From Hominiventricola aquisgranensis (GTDB lineage Bacteria > Bacillota > Clostridia > Lachnospirales > Lachnospiraceae), in NCBI RefSeq assembly GCF_040096225.1, contig NZ_JBBMFC010000002.1:130738-194737 (forward strand): a stretch of 64,000 nt of DNA, in the 5' to 3' direction. Positions 16,238 to 23,538 of the stretch are shown here, one piece after another. The notes beneath the pieces were generated by a model. The model was not told the DNA's origin. It saw nothing but the letters and a program-made list of their open reading frames with translations, and ran no database searches. The position numbers were made by a program, and so were the translations under genes. How positions within the stretch are numbered: the stretch's first letter is position 1; each line of letters opens with the position of its first letter.

Positions 16238-19200
16238 ATGAATTCGATTTTAAATGATATTTTCAAGGCAATTCATGAAGGAAAATGGCTTCATATCGAG
16301 TATCAAAATAGAGATAATCAGGTAACAAAATATTGGATCGGGATTAGAAGTGTGAATATACAGAATCGTACATTGACAGTAGACGGTCTTCATCTGGGAC
16401 AACTGACAGTTAAATCACTGGATTGGGTGAGAATTGACGGTATTTTATCCAGTCAGATCGTAGAAGGATCTTATTATCCGATAAACAAACGACTAGTGGA
16501 TGATATTTATATGAATCCGGAAAAATATAGGAGTATTTTTGGACATACAGTGAATCTGAAAATACTTTCATATCTGGAAATGTGCAATCGGATGGATACA
16601 GTACCTTATCTGAAAGATTTTGCTTTGATTCATTATCTGGATCGTGAAAAGATTCAGGGAGAAGAGATACCACTTAGTACAGAACAATTTCAGCAGATTG
16701 TAAAAAGCTTTCAATATCAGACAGAGCAGGTAAAAAATGAAAAAGAAGGACTGCATATCCGGCAGCTTGCCATGAATGTTCTGAGTATTCATACGTCCAG
16801 AGGATTATATGTGCTTGCATATCGAAAACTGAATCTGGATGTGAAAGCAAGAATGTTGAGACCGGAACAGGAGATTACAGTCTGTACAGAATTTACATTA
16901 GACGGAACTGTCAAAAGTGTAAGACGTTTTTTAGATGCAGAAGATTATGAGCTGCTTGAAAATTTTGAAAAAAATCAGGAAAATATAAAGGAGTGTATTC
17001 GAAAACGAATGCCAGGCGATCAGACAAACGTAGATGACATGCCGTATGTGATCGGTCTGGCTATGGATATTCCGCTTGACCTTCATCAGGAATATAAAGG
17101 TATCATAAAGATGTACCAGGAAGGAAATGTGTCGATACCAATCAAGGCTTTTTTTGGAGAATTGCTGGAGCGGCCACGAAGAACAGGAGCCTATCCTATG
17201 GCATTGTTGAACAGAAAAGTCAATATAGATCAGCTTCTCGCAATTCACAATGCCATGAAATATCCGGTTGCTTATATTCAGGGGCCTCCTGGAACTGGAA
17301 AAACAAATACGATTATCAATACGATCGTTACAGCATTCTTTAATGAAAGAACGGTTTTGTTTTCTTCCTATAATAATCATCCTATTAATGGGGTATATGA
17401 GAAATTATCAAAACTACAGTATGAAGGAAAGACGATTCTGTTTCCAATTCTCCGGCTGGGAAATGCACAGAAAGTGAACGAGTCGCTGATTATGATGCGC
17501 AGGATGTATGAGCAGGCACAGTCGATTACAGTTTATGAATCTACGCTGGACAGGAATAAGGATGAGAGAAAGCGGCGGGCCAGAAAATTATCAGAACTGC
17601 TGAAAAAATATGAGGAAATTCTTGATTTGAGAGAAAGAGAAGAAACCATAGATCGATTACTGGAATATGAGCACCAAAACAGCAGTATGCTTCAAATGGT
17701 ACCATTTACAGAAGATCTGGAAGGCAGACAGAAGCGTCAGATTGAAAAAAGAAGAAAGATGGTTGGGACTGTATCTGAGGATGAAGTATTTTCTCTGTTG
17801 GATGATAAGGAGGAAGAACTCAGGAAGTATTTGTATTATATTTCCGCTGCTTATATAAAAAAATTAAATCAGTCATCGAATGCTGAGCTAAGAGAAATTA
17901 TTCTGATGGATGATGAAGGAAAACGTAAAGACAGATTTCAGAAATATCTGAGCAAAAAGAAAAATATCTCAAACCTCCAGAAGATATTTCCGATTATTGC
18001 GACTACCTGTATATCAGCACATCGGCTAGGGGAAGCTGAACCTATGTTTGATATGGTAATTATGGATGAAGCCAGTCAGTGTAATCTGGCAGTTTCGCTT
18101 GTACCGATCATAAGAGGAAAAAGTCTGATGCTGGTGGGAGATCCGCAGCAGTTAAGCCCAGTGATTTTGCTGGATGAAATGACAAATTGTAAGTTGAAAA
18201 AGCGATATGGAGTATCAGATGAGTATGATTATCGTAAAAATTCCATATACAAAACATATTTATCCTGCGACGCGGTCAGTGATGAAACTCTGTTGAAGAA
18301 TCATTATCGTTGCAATCAGAAGATTATAGGATTTAATAATCGAAAGTATTATAATTCAAAGTTGAAAATCAAAACGCAGAGTAAGGAATCACAGCCCCTT
18401 CTTTATGTAGATATGCAGAATGCAAAGTCACTGGAGAAAAATACATCACCGTCGGAAGCGAAAGAAATTGCCCGGTATGTTATGCAACATCAGGATAAAA
18501 GTATTGGAATCATCACACCGTTCGTTAATCAGAAAAATCTAATTGAGAAGGAACTGAAACTGGCTCAGATGGATCATGTGGTATGCGGAACAGTCCATGC
18601 TTTTCAAGGAGATGAAAAAGATATCATTCTGTTTTCAACGGCTATCACAGATCAAACACAGAAAACAACTTATGAGTGGTTGGAAAATAATAAAGAGCTG
18701 ATTAACGTGGCAACTTCCAGAGCAAAAGATAAGCTGATTTTGATGTCCAGCAGGAAAAATCTTGAAAGACTTCATAGTCAGACAGAACAGGATGATCTTT
18801 ATGAACTGGCAGAATATGTCTGGTCAAATGGAAATTCAATTGTAACACCGAAACATGCGAATTCCAGAGCGTTGGGTGTAAAGCCATTCAGCAGTGCCAC
18901 AGAAGAAGCTTTTCTGCAAAATCTGAATCATGCACTGGAAAATATATGGATGACACAGAGCCGATATACGGTACACAAAGAAGTAGCGATTTCGCATGTC
19001 TTCTGGGAAAATGAAAGTTATAATGATCTGTTTTACAGTGGGCGTTTTGATTTTGTAGTCTATGAAAAAGCCGGAGATCAGGAAATACCATTGCTGGCAA
19101 TTGAACTGGATGGAAAAGAACATTTTGAAAATGAAATTGTTAAAAACAGAGATAAGAAGAAAAATGAAATTTGCAGAGAGCATGATCTTCAATTGATTCG

Positions 19201-19276
19201 AGTAGAGAATTCATATGCCAGGAGATACAACTATATGAAAGAAATATTGATGAATTATTTCTCAGTTATGCACTAG
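16238..19276 (+). CDS. Superfamily 1 (Upf1/Dna2-like) helicase with C-terminal PD-(D/E)XK nuclease domain
   Basis: A 1012-aa multidomain protein. Residues 1-70 (AIHEGKWLHIEYQNRDNQVT) resemble a WYL domain, tentatively. Walker A GPPGTGKT is at 349-356, motif II DEAS at 610-613, and motif III GDPQQLSP at 634-641. Motif IV is NHYRC, motif V is GTVHAFQGDEKDIILFS, and motif VI is VATSRAKDKL. An insertion between motifs I and II is charged and helical. The C-terminus carries a DUF2726/Vsr-like nuclease fold (RFDFVV, then IELDGKEH, near residue 955). ATG 16238 is used because GGAG lies 10 bp upstream. Base composition is clearly more A/T-rich than the flanks, suggesting transfer. A RelA/SpoT-domain gene follows after 25 bp. 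Probably acts on nucleic acid in defence or repair; role not established. Confidence 0.85.
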   Translation: MNSILNDIFKAIHEGKWLHIEYQNRDNQVTKYWIGIRSVNIQNRTLTVDGLHLGQLTVKSLDWVRIDGILSSQIVEGSYYPINKRLVDDIYMNPEKYRSIFGHTVNLKILSYLEMCNRMDTVPYLKDFALIHYLDREKIQGEEIPLSTEQFQQIVKSFQYQTEQVKNEKEGLHIRQLAMNVLSIHTSRGLYVLAYRKLNLDVKARMLRPEQEITVCTEFTLDGTVKSVRRFLDAEDYELLENFEKNQENIKECIRKRMPGDQTNVDDMPYVIGLAMDIPLDLHQEYKGIIKMYQEGNVSIPIKAFFGELLERPRRTGAYPMALLNRKVNIDQLLAIHNAMKYPVAYIQGPPGTGKTNTIINTIVTAFFNERTVLFSSYNNHPINGVYEKLSKLQYEGKTILFPILRLGNAQKVNESLIMMRRMYEQAQSITVYESTLDRNKDERKRRARKLSELLKKYEEILDLREREETIDRLLEYEHQNSSMLQMVPFTEDLEGRQKRQIEKRRKMVGTVSEDEVFSLLDDKEEELRKYLYYISAAYIKKLNQSSNAELREIILMDDEGKRKDRFQKYLSKKKNISNLQKIFPIIATTCISAHRLGEAEPMFDMVIMDEASQCNLAVSLVPIIRGKSLMLVGDPQQLSPVILLDEMTNCKLKKRYGVSDEYDYRKNSIYKTYLSCDAVSDETLLKNHYRCNQKIIGFNNRKYYNSKLKIKTQSKESQPLLYVDMQNAKSLEKNTSPSEAKEIARYVMQHQDKSIGIITPFVNQKNLIEKELKLAQMDHVVCGTVHAFQGDEKDIILFSTAITDQTQKTTYEWLENNKELINVATSRAKDKLILMSSRKNLERLHSQTEQDDLYELAEYVWSNGNSIVTPKHANSRALGVKPFSSATEEAFLQNLNHALENIWMTQSRYTVHKEVAISHVFWENESYNDLFYSGRFDFVVYEKAGDQEIPLLAIELDGKEHFENEIVKNRDKKKNEICREHDLQLIRVENSYARRYNYMKEILMNYFSVMH

Positions 19277-19301
19277 CAGATAAAAGAAAGGAACTGGGTG
19301 A

Positions 19302-20291
19302 ATGATTACCTTAAATGATTACCTGTATTCGGGAGACACAATCTTCCGCATTTTACAGAAATATACGACGGATCTCAGAAAAGACGCGAAAAAGCACCGG
19401 AATGAAATTGATATGATGCACTGCAATTTTCTGGTGCAGATCAGGGAACTATTGGAGCACAATGATTTCCTGACCGCACAGTCCCGGAAGATCACAGAAT
19501 TTTATAAATATATGGCGAAGGAATATCCTTATCTGGCATTTACCTTCAAAGGTCGGATCAAATCGCTGATCCGGGCGGAACAAAAGTTCAACAGCTATGT
19601 AGTGGAGTACATTTATCACTATTACGAGGAACATGGAACTTATCCGTCTGCATCTCAGCTGAAGACAAGACTCAGCTGCTTTCGAGACCTGATCGCCTAT
19701 CGGATCGTGATCTGTATGCCGAAGTGTCATTATAATTCAGAGGAAGAACGGACAGAAGCGGAATTAAAATGTCTCTATGAGATTGCCAATGTATTGCCGG
19801 ATTTCCTGGAGGAGCGGGGATTTACTGCAGAGCCTGCACATGGTGTACAGGAGAGTATATCGCCTCTGATGGATGAGAGTGTTCGTCCTTATTACCGTGA
19901 CTATATTTCACATCACAGCGAGGATCAGTATCAGTCGCTACATATTACATTTTACGATAACAGTTCCAGAAGTTATATGGAAGTACAGCTTCGAACAAAG
20001 ACTATGGATGATGTGGCAGAGATCGGCGCAGCCAATCATCTGGGATATGAGAAGAAGCAGGAGAAGGAACGAAGTAAGAGAGATGCCATTCCGGAAGGAA
20101 AGAACCGGTATTTTGATGAGGCATATGAGCGTGGAAAACGTCTGACCGGTCTTGATCTGTCCGGATTGGATGTTAATATGTTCGCAGCCATCGATAATCA
20201 CCTGATCAACGATGGCTGCGGATTGTACCGGGGACGTCTGATCCTGCCTTATGAGCATCTGTCCCGGTTTCAGAATGATCTGATTGATTAA
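19302..20291 (+). CDS. RelA/SpoT-domain protein (possible toxSAS or nucleotidyl/pyrophosphotransferase)
   Basis: A 329-aa cytoplasmic protein. An N-terminal helical region (1-80) precedes a synthetase-like core. FKGRIKSLIRAEQKF matches the R-x-K substrate loop, RDLIAYRIVI matches the (R/D)-x-x-G-x-R strand with Ala for Gly, and DQYQSLHI replaces GYRSLH. The catalytic EVQLRTKTMDDVAEIGAANH keeps the Glu and Arg. No HD hydrolase domain is present. The C-terminal 80 residues do not match RelQ. It lies 25 bp after the helicase-nuclease gene with no terminator between, so likely one operon. RelQ at 55.0 kb is the housekeeping small alarmone synthetase, which makes this a second, specialised enzyme: (p)ppGpp/ppApp synthesis or tRNA pyrophosphorylation are options. 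Confidence 0.82.
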   Translation: MITLNDYLYSGDTIFRILQKYTTDLRKDAKKHRNEIDMMHCNFLVQIRELLEHNDFLTAQSRKITEFYKYMAKEYPYLAFTFKGRIKSLIRAEQKFNSYVVEYIYHYYEEHGTYPSASQLKTRLSCFRDLIAYRIVICMPKCHYNSEEERTEAELKCLYEIANVLPDFLEERGFTAEPAHGVQESISPLMDESVRPYYRDYISHHSEDQYQSLHITFYDNSSRSYMEVQLRTKTMDDVAEIGAANHLGYEKKQEKERSKRDAIPEGKNRYFDEAYERGKRLTGLDLSGLDVNMFAAIDNHLINDGCGLYRGRLILPYEHLSRFQNDLID

Positions 20292-20863
20292 CGCCGTTTG
20301 CCGGTATAATCCTGCTTTCGGCGTTCATTGACAAAATGGTTCAGGATTCCACCGCCAATAATAATGACAGCGGCCATGATCAGCACACGTTTGGCACCTT
20401 CCTGTGGGAGGGTGCTTTTTGATGCAATGGAAGCCGGGTCAAAGGTAAGCACATACTGGACTTCGTGAGGTGTTCCCATGGCCAGTGTGTCAGCAATGAC
20501 AGGAACATCCTGGGTAAGATCAGCAATTGGAATCGTGAAGTGAGAATTGGCATCTTCTTCACTTTCATTCAGATATTTCTGTCCATCTACGATCATATAG
20601 TCATAATTGGAACTGCTCCAGGTGATGGAAGCATAGGCGATTCCATCATTGAGAGTGAGCAGGGTCGGACTTTGGATCGTTGCCTTGCCGCTTCCGCCAG
20701 TCATGGTCACATCAATGGCATATTCGCCGTCAGTCAGATCGGAAATACCCGCATCATCTTCTGTATTTGCGGAAGCAGTGACTGTCTCGGCGGCGTACAA
20801 AGGAATCGGACAGACACCGGTCAATAAAAAGATTGCAAGAAGAATTGCATAGATTTTTTTCAT
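20288..20863 (-). CDS. Secreted, C-terminally anchored protein of unrecognised family
   Basis: A 191-aa exported protein. The signal peptide spans residues 1-24 (cleavage near LYAAE). A beta-rich domain (about 38-150) contains TGGSGKATIQSPTLLTLNDG and ITWSSSNYDYMIVDGQKYL, a metal- or haem-binding-like pattern that I cannot place in a named family. The C-terminus has LPQEG, a hydrophobic helix (VLIMAAVIIIGGGIL) and a basic tail, so it is either membrane-anchored or a divergent sortase substrate. It ends the minus-strand unit cbiL / ABC ATPase / ABC permease, 14 bp after the permease. Its stop overlaps the convergent RelA/SpoT gene by 4 bp. Confidence 0.7.
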   Translation of the reverse strand: MKKIYAILLAIFLLTGVCPIPLYAAETVTASANTEDDAGISDLTDGEYAIDVTMTGGSGKATIQSPTLLTLNDGIAYASITWSSSNYDYMIVDGQKYLNESEEDANSHFTIPIADLTQDVPVIADTLAMGTPHEVQYVLTFDPASIASKSTLPQEGAKRVLIMAAVIIIGGGILNHFVNERRKQDYTGKRR

Positions 20864-20877
20864 TTGCTATCCTCCAT

Positions 20878-21615
20878 CTATAGGTTCTTTTTCTTGTACA
20901 GAAACCAGGAAGCCGCAGCAGAGAAGCAGATCAGATACAAAAGCAGTATTTCAATGCTTGTATAAGAAAATGCTTCATGGTTGGCGATGCTTCTAAGAGC
21001 AGCACTGGTCTGGGAAAGAGGAAGGTATTCCACAAACTGCCGGATGCCAGATGGCATGCCCTGAGAAGAGAAAAAGGTATTGCAAAGATAAGCCATGGGC
21101 ATGATCACATAGTTGGAAAACCGTGGCACATCCGCATGGTTTTTTGCGTAAAAGGAGACTACTACTCCGATGGTGGAGAAGACTGCTCCGTTTAAAAACA
21201 TCAGAAGGAAGGACCAGCCATTGAAGCAAAGTCCGGTTCCGATAGGAAGCACCAGCAGAATGATCACCATGCCGGCATAGAGTCCACGGAGACTTCCACC
21301 AATGACCTGACCGGCGATGAACTGCCACAGTGGAGTGGGAGAGATCATAACCTGGTCAAATGCTTTCTCGTACAGCCGCTGTACATTCAGATTCTGAGCA
21401 ATGGCATTAAAGCTTCCGTTCATGGTAGTCAGTGCAATCACTCCGGGAATCAGAAAGTTCAGATAGGACTGTCCATGTGACATGGTCTGGATCCCAAGTC
21501 CAAAGACCAGAATATAAAGGAGGGGAGCAATCATGGCAGCCAGTGTGATCTTGTAAAAATCACGCCGGAACTCCACCCATTTTTCCCATAATACAGTAAG
21601 AATTCCCATGATCAT
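20878..21615 (-). CDS. ABC-2 type transporter permease
   Basis: A 245-aa inner-membrane permease with six hydrophobic segments and the ABC-2 layout. FLIPGVIALTTMNGSFNAIAQN and FDQVMISPTPLWQFIAGQVIGG form the characteristic central region, and LCNTFFSSQGMPSGIRQFVEYLPLSQ the C-terminal half. Its ATG overlaps the ATPase stop by 4 bp (ATGA). ABC-2 systems normally export drugs, lipids or polysaccharides. Substrate unknown; the neighbours are a corrin methyltransferase and an anchored surface protein. Confidence 0.9.
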   Translation of the reverse strand: MIMGILTVLWEKWVEFRRDFYKITLAAMIAPLLYILVFGLGIQTMSHGQSYLNFLIPGVIALTTMNGSFNAIAQNLNVQRLYEKAFDQVMISPTPLWQFIAGQVIGGSLRGLYAGMVIILLVLPIGTGLCFNGWSFLLMFLNGAVFSTIGVVVSFYAKNHADVPRFSNYVIMPMAYLCNTFFSSQGMPSGIRQFVEYLPLSQTSAALRSIANHEAFSYTSIEILLLYLICFSAAASWFLYKKKNL

Positions 21616-22454
21616 CTGCGTTCCAGCTGCTGACCGACTTTTTCCAGAAAGACATCTTCCAATGTGGTATTCCGCAGAGAAGTTTCGTTTGAGGAATCAG
21701 ACAGAAACTGAATCGCATCCTCCTTTCTGTGAAAATAGTGGTTCTTCATGCCGCCAGGACAGACTTCATCCACGGTATATCGACCCAGCAGCTCAATCAT
21801 GTTTTTGGGTGCATCGGTCTCTTCCAGAACCCCATTACACATAAAGCCGACCCGGTCACAGAGGGTCTCGGCTTCTTCCATATAATGAGTGGTCAGAAGA
21901 ATCGTCAGATTCTGCTGGTTCAGCTTTTTCAGAAGATTCCACATCTGCCGGCGGGCCAGGGCATCCATGCCGGCTGTCGGCTCATCCAGAAGCAGAATTT
22001 CAGGTTCTGTCAGCAGGGCACGGCAGACCATGAGCTTTCGTTTCATGCCGCCGGACAGCTTTCGAACTGTACGCCGACGATAATCAATGAGTCCGCAGAA
22101 ATCCAGCAGTTCTTCCGAACGCTCACGGATCTTCTTGATCGGCATATAATAAAGTCTTCCCTGATATTCCATAATCTCATCCATGGTCATATCCTGCCGC
22201 ATGGAATACTCCTGGGTGATGACACTGAGTTTTCTCTTCAACCGGTTATTCTTGCGGGTCAGCCGCTCGCCATCAATATAGATCTCGCCTTCTGAGGGAA
22301 GCAGAAGAGTGGAGAGCATACCGATAGTTGTGGTCTTTCCGGCACCATTGGGACCCAGAAGTCCGAAAAATTCGCCAGTCTCAATCTTCAGGTTAAGATC
22401 ACTCACCGCCAGAAAATGGTCATATTTTTTGGTGAGATGTTTTAATTCAATCAT
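21612..22454 (-). CDS. ABC-2 type transporter ATPase (DrrA-like)
   Basis: A 280-aa exporter ATPase. Walker A is GPNGAGKTT, the Q-loop is ITQEYSMRQDMTMDE, the signature is LSGGMKRK, Walker B is ILLLDEPTAGMD, and the switch is TTHYMEEAETLCDRV. The C-terminal tail (ETSLRNTTLEDVFLEKVG) carries the DUF4162/DrrA-type regulatory end. It overlaps cbiL by 8 bp and the permease by 4 bp, so all are translationally coupled. Confidence 0.93.
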   Translation of the reverse strand: MIELKHLTKKYDHFLAVSDLNLKIETGEFFGLLGPNGAGKTTTIGMLSTLLLPSEGEIYIDGERLTRKNNRLKRKLSVITQEYSMRQDMTMDEIMEYQGRLYYMPIKKIRERSEELLDFCGLIDYRRRTVRKLSGGMKRKLMVCRALLTEPEILLLDEPTAGMDALARRQMWNLLKKLNQQNLTILLTTHYMEEAETLCDRVGFMCNGVLEETDAPKNMIELLGRYTVDEVCPGGMKNHYFHRKEDAIQFLSDSSNETSLRNTTLEDVFLEKVGQQLERR

Positions 22455-23139
22455 GGTGATCTTCTTTCACAACAATAATAGAATAATAGCTTGCCTGATC
22501 CGGAATCTCATCCACACCGTGATAAATGTGTTCCTCTGGCATTCCACAGTTCTCGATCATGGCACCTTTCAAGTCGTTGCGCTTGAGTGTCTCTTTTACG
22601 ATCGGCATCTTGGAAGCTGCTTTCATCAGCACTTTGGTTCCCGGAAGCTTCAGACCATCTTCGATATCATAGGTAGATGGGATCACATGGAGCTGTTCAG
22701 AACGATCCACCAGACTGTCGCCTAATTTGGCACTGACTGCACAGAAGGACGGAATTCCGTTGACAATCTCAGTTTCATAGCCTTTTGCCTTTACAAGGCG
22801 ATGGATATAGATATAGGTACTGTAGATGGTGGGATCTCCAAGGGTCAGACAGGCTACATCCTTCCCCTGTTCCAGCTGTTCGATGATTGTATCGGCAGCG
22901 GTCTGATAAGCTGCATCCAGAATGGCTTTGTCTTTTGTCATGGGAGTGGAGAGGTTGAGGCATTCCTTTGCATCAAGATCCTCCACAATACCACTTGCGA
23001 TCTTGTAAGCGACTGCTTTTCCTTTTCCGTCTGCAGGTACAGCGATGACCGGACAACGTTTAATCGTGTCTACTGCAAGATAAGTCATAAGACGTGGATC
23101 TCCTGGTCCCACACCGATACCATATAATGTTCCTTTCAT
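22447..23139 (-). CDS. cbiL: Cobalt-precorrin-2 / precorrin-2 C20-methyltransferase
   Basis: A 230-aa tetrapyrrole methylase. It begins MKGTLYGIGVGPGDPRLMTY, with the family SAM-site loop GVGPGDP, then LTLGDPTIYSTYIY (the conserved GDP box) and IVNGIPSFCAVSAKLG. It transfers the C20 methyl group of the corrin ring in the cytoplasm. The start at 23139 is chosen over an upstream in-frame start because AAAGGGATG precedes it. It is separated by 16 kb from the other cbi genes of the window, heads an ABC-2 exporter operon, and has its own minus-strand promoter. An identity as another corrin methylase such as CbiF is unlikely given the motif set. Confidence 0.88.
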   Translation of the reverse strand: MKGTLYGIGVGPGDPRLMTYLAVDTIKRCPVIAVPADGKGKAVAYKIASGIVEDLDAKECLNLSTPMTKDKAILDAAYQTAADTIIEQLEQGKDVACLTLGDPTIYSTYIYIHRLVKAKGYETEIVNGIPSFCAVSAKLGDSLVDRSEQLHVIPSTYDIEDGLKLPGTKVLMKAASKMPIVKETLKRNDLKGAMIENCGMPEEHIYHGVDEIPDQASYYSIIVVKEDHHD

Positions 23140-23176
23140 ATAAACACATCCCTTTCTTTTTTGCACTTGAAATTTT

Positions 23177-23205
23177 ATTCTAACATAAATGATAAAAAAG
23201 TTCAA
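23177..23205 (-). promoter_or_regulatory. Promoter of the cbiL operon
   Basis: On the minus strand: -35 TTGAAC (23200-23205), 17-bp spacer, -10 TAGAAT (23177-23182), 38 bp before the cbiL start. It is divergent from the plus-strand promoter at 23213, only about 8 bp away. No cobalamin riboswitch is seen between promoter and gene. Confidence 0.65.
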
Positions 23206-23212
23206 TGAACCA

Positions 23213-23242
23213 TTGACAAATATGCGAAACAGATGGTACTAT
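23213..23242 (+). promoter_or_regulatory. Promoter of the MATE leader RNA
   Basis: -35 TTGACA (23213-23218), 18-bp spacer, -10 TACTAT (23237-23242). Transcription would start near 23249, directly at the riboswitch-like leader. Confidence 0.7.
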
Positions 23243-23245
23243 ATA

Positions 23246-23298
23246 GCCACTAAACCCGTCAGGGAAGTGGATTTTACCAGAATATAATTCTGATTTTC
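23246..23298 (+). promoter_or_regulatory. Riboswitch-like leader upstream of MATE gene; guanidine-IV (mepA) candidate
   Basis: A hairpin CCACT (23247-23251) / AGTGG (23266-23270) contains an inner CCC-GTCA-GGG stem-loop. It is followed by the hairpin CAGAAT-ATA-ATTCTG (23278-23292) and then an intrinsic terminator. GCCAC at 23246 can also pair with GTGGC in the terminator's 3' arm, giving mutually exclusive structures. The architecture (two small hairpins, terminator, MATE exporter gene in a Clostridia-like genome) fits the guanidine-IV or mepA class as I remember it; the class assignment needs a covariance search. Confidence 0.5.
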
Positions 23299-23332
23299 GC
23301 CACACATCATTTTGATGTGTGGCTTCTTTTTT
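23299..23332 (+). terminator. Intrinsic terminator of the leader RNA
   Basis: GCCACACATCA (23299-23309) and TGATGTGTGGC (23313-23323) form a perfect 11-bp stem with a TTT loop, followed by TTC and seven T. It lies about 200 bp upstream of the MATE start, so readthrough control is plausible. Confidence 0.9.
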
Positions 23333-23343
23333 TGCGTAACTAC

Positions 23344-23504
23344 AAGCCGGGCAGCCAGCCGGTTACAGACATTAAGAGGTAAGATTGCTTACCGAAAAAT
23401 GTATGGAAACGGCTGGGTATGCGGCGACAGCCGCAGAAGCGACAAAGCCGTAGGCTTTGGAGCCTGCCCGGTCTGACTAACTTAAGACCGAGCCTGCCCG
23501 GCTT
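23344..23504. repeat. GC-rich 161-bp palindromic element
   Basis: Bounded by an 11-bp perfect inverted repeat, AAGCCGGGCAG (23344-23354) and CTGCCCGGCTT (23494-23504). Nested stems are CCAGCCG/CGGCTGG (23355-23361 / 23410-23416), GGTAAG/CTTACC (23378-23393), GCGGC/GCCGC (23421-23434), AAAGCC/GGCTTT (23444-23458) and GGTCT/AGACC (23470-23489). GAGCCTGCCCGG occurs twice, at 23460 and 23490. It is markedly more GC-rich than the flanks and sits between a terminator and the MATE ribosome site. Either a miniature inverted-repeat element or a structured RNA. Confidence 0.6.
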
Positions 23505-23538
23505 TATGAACACCAGATGGATCAAGGAGAAGTTGTCA

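Noticed and set aside
23340..23538. Cobalamin or other known riboswitch within the palindromic element
   Set aside because: Stems are numerous, but no conserved core of a known class is present. It is reported as a repeat element instead.
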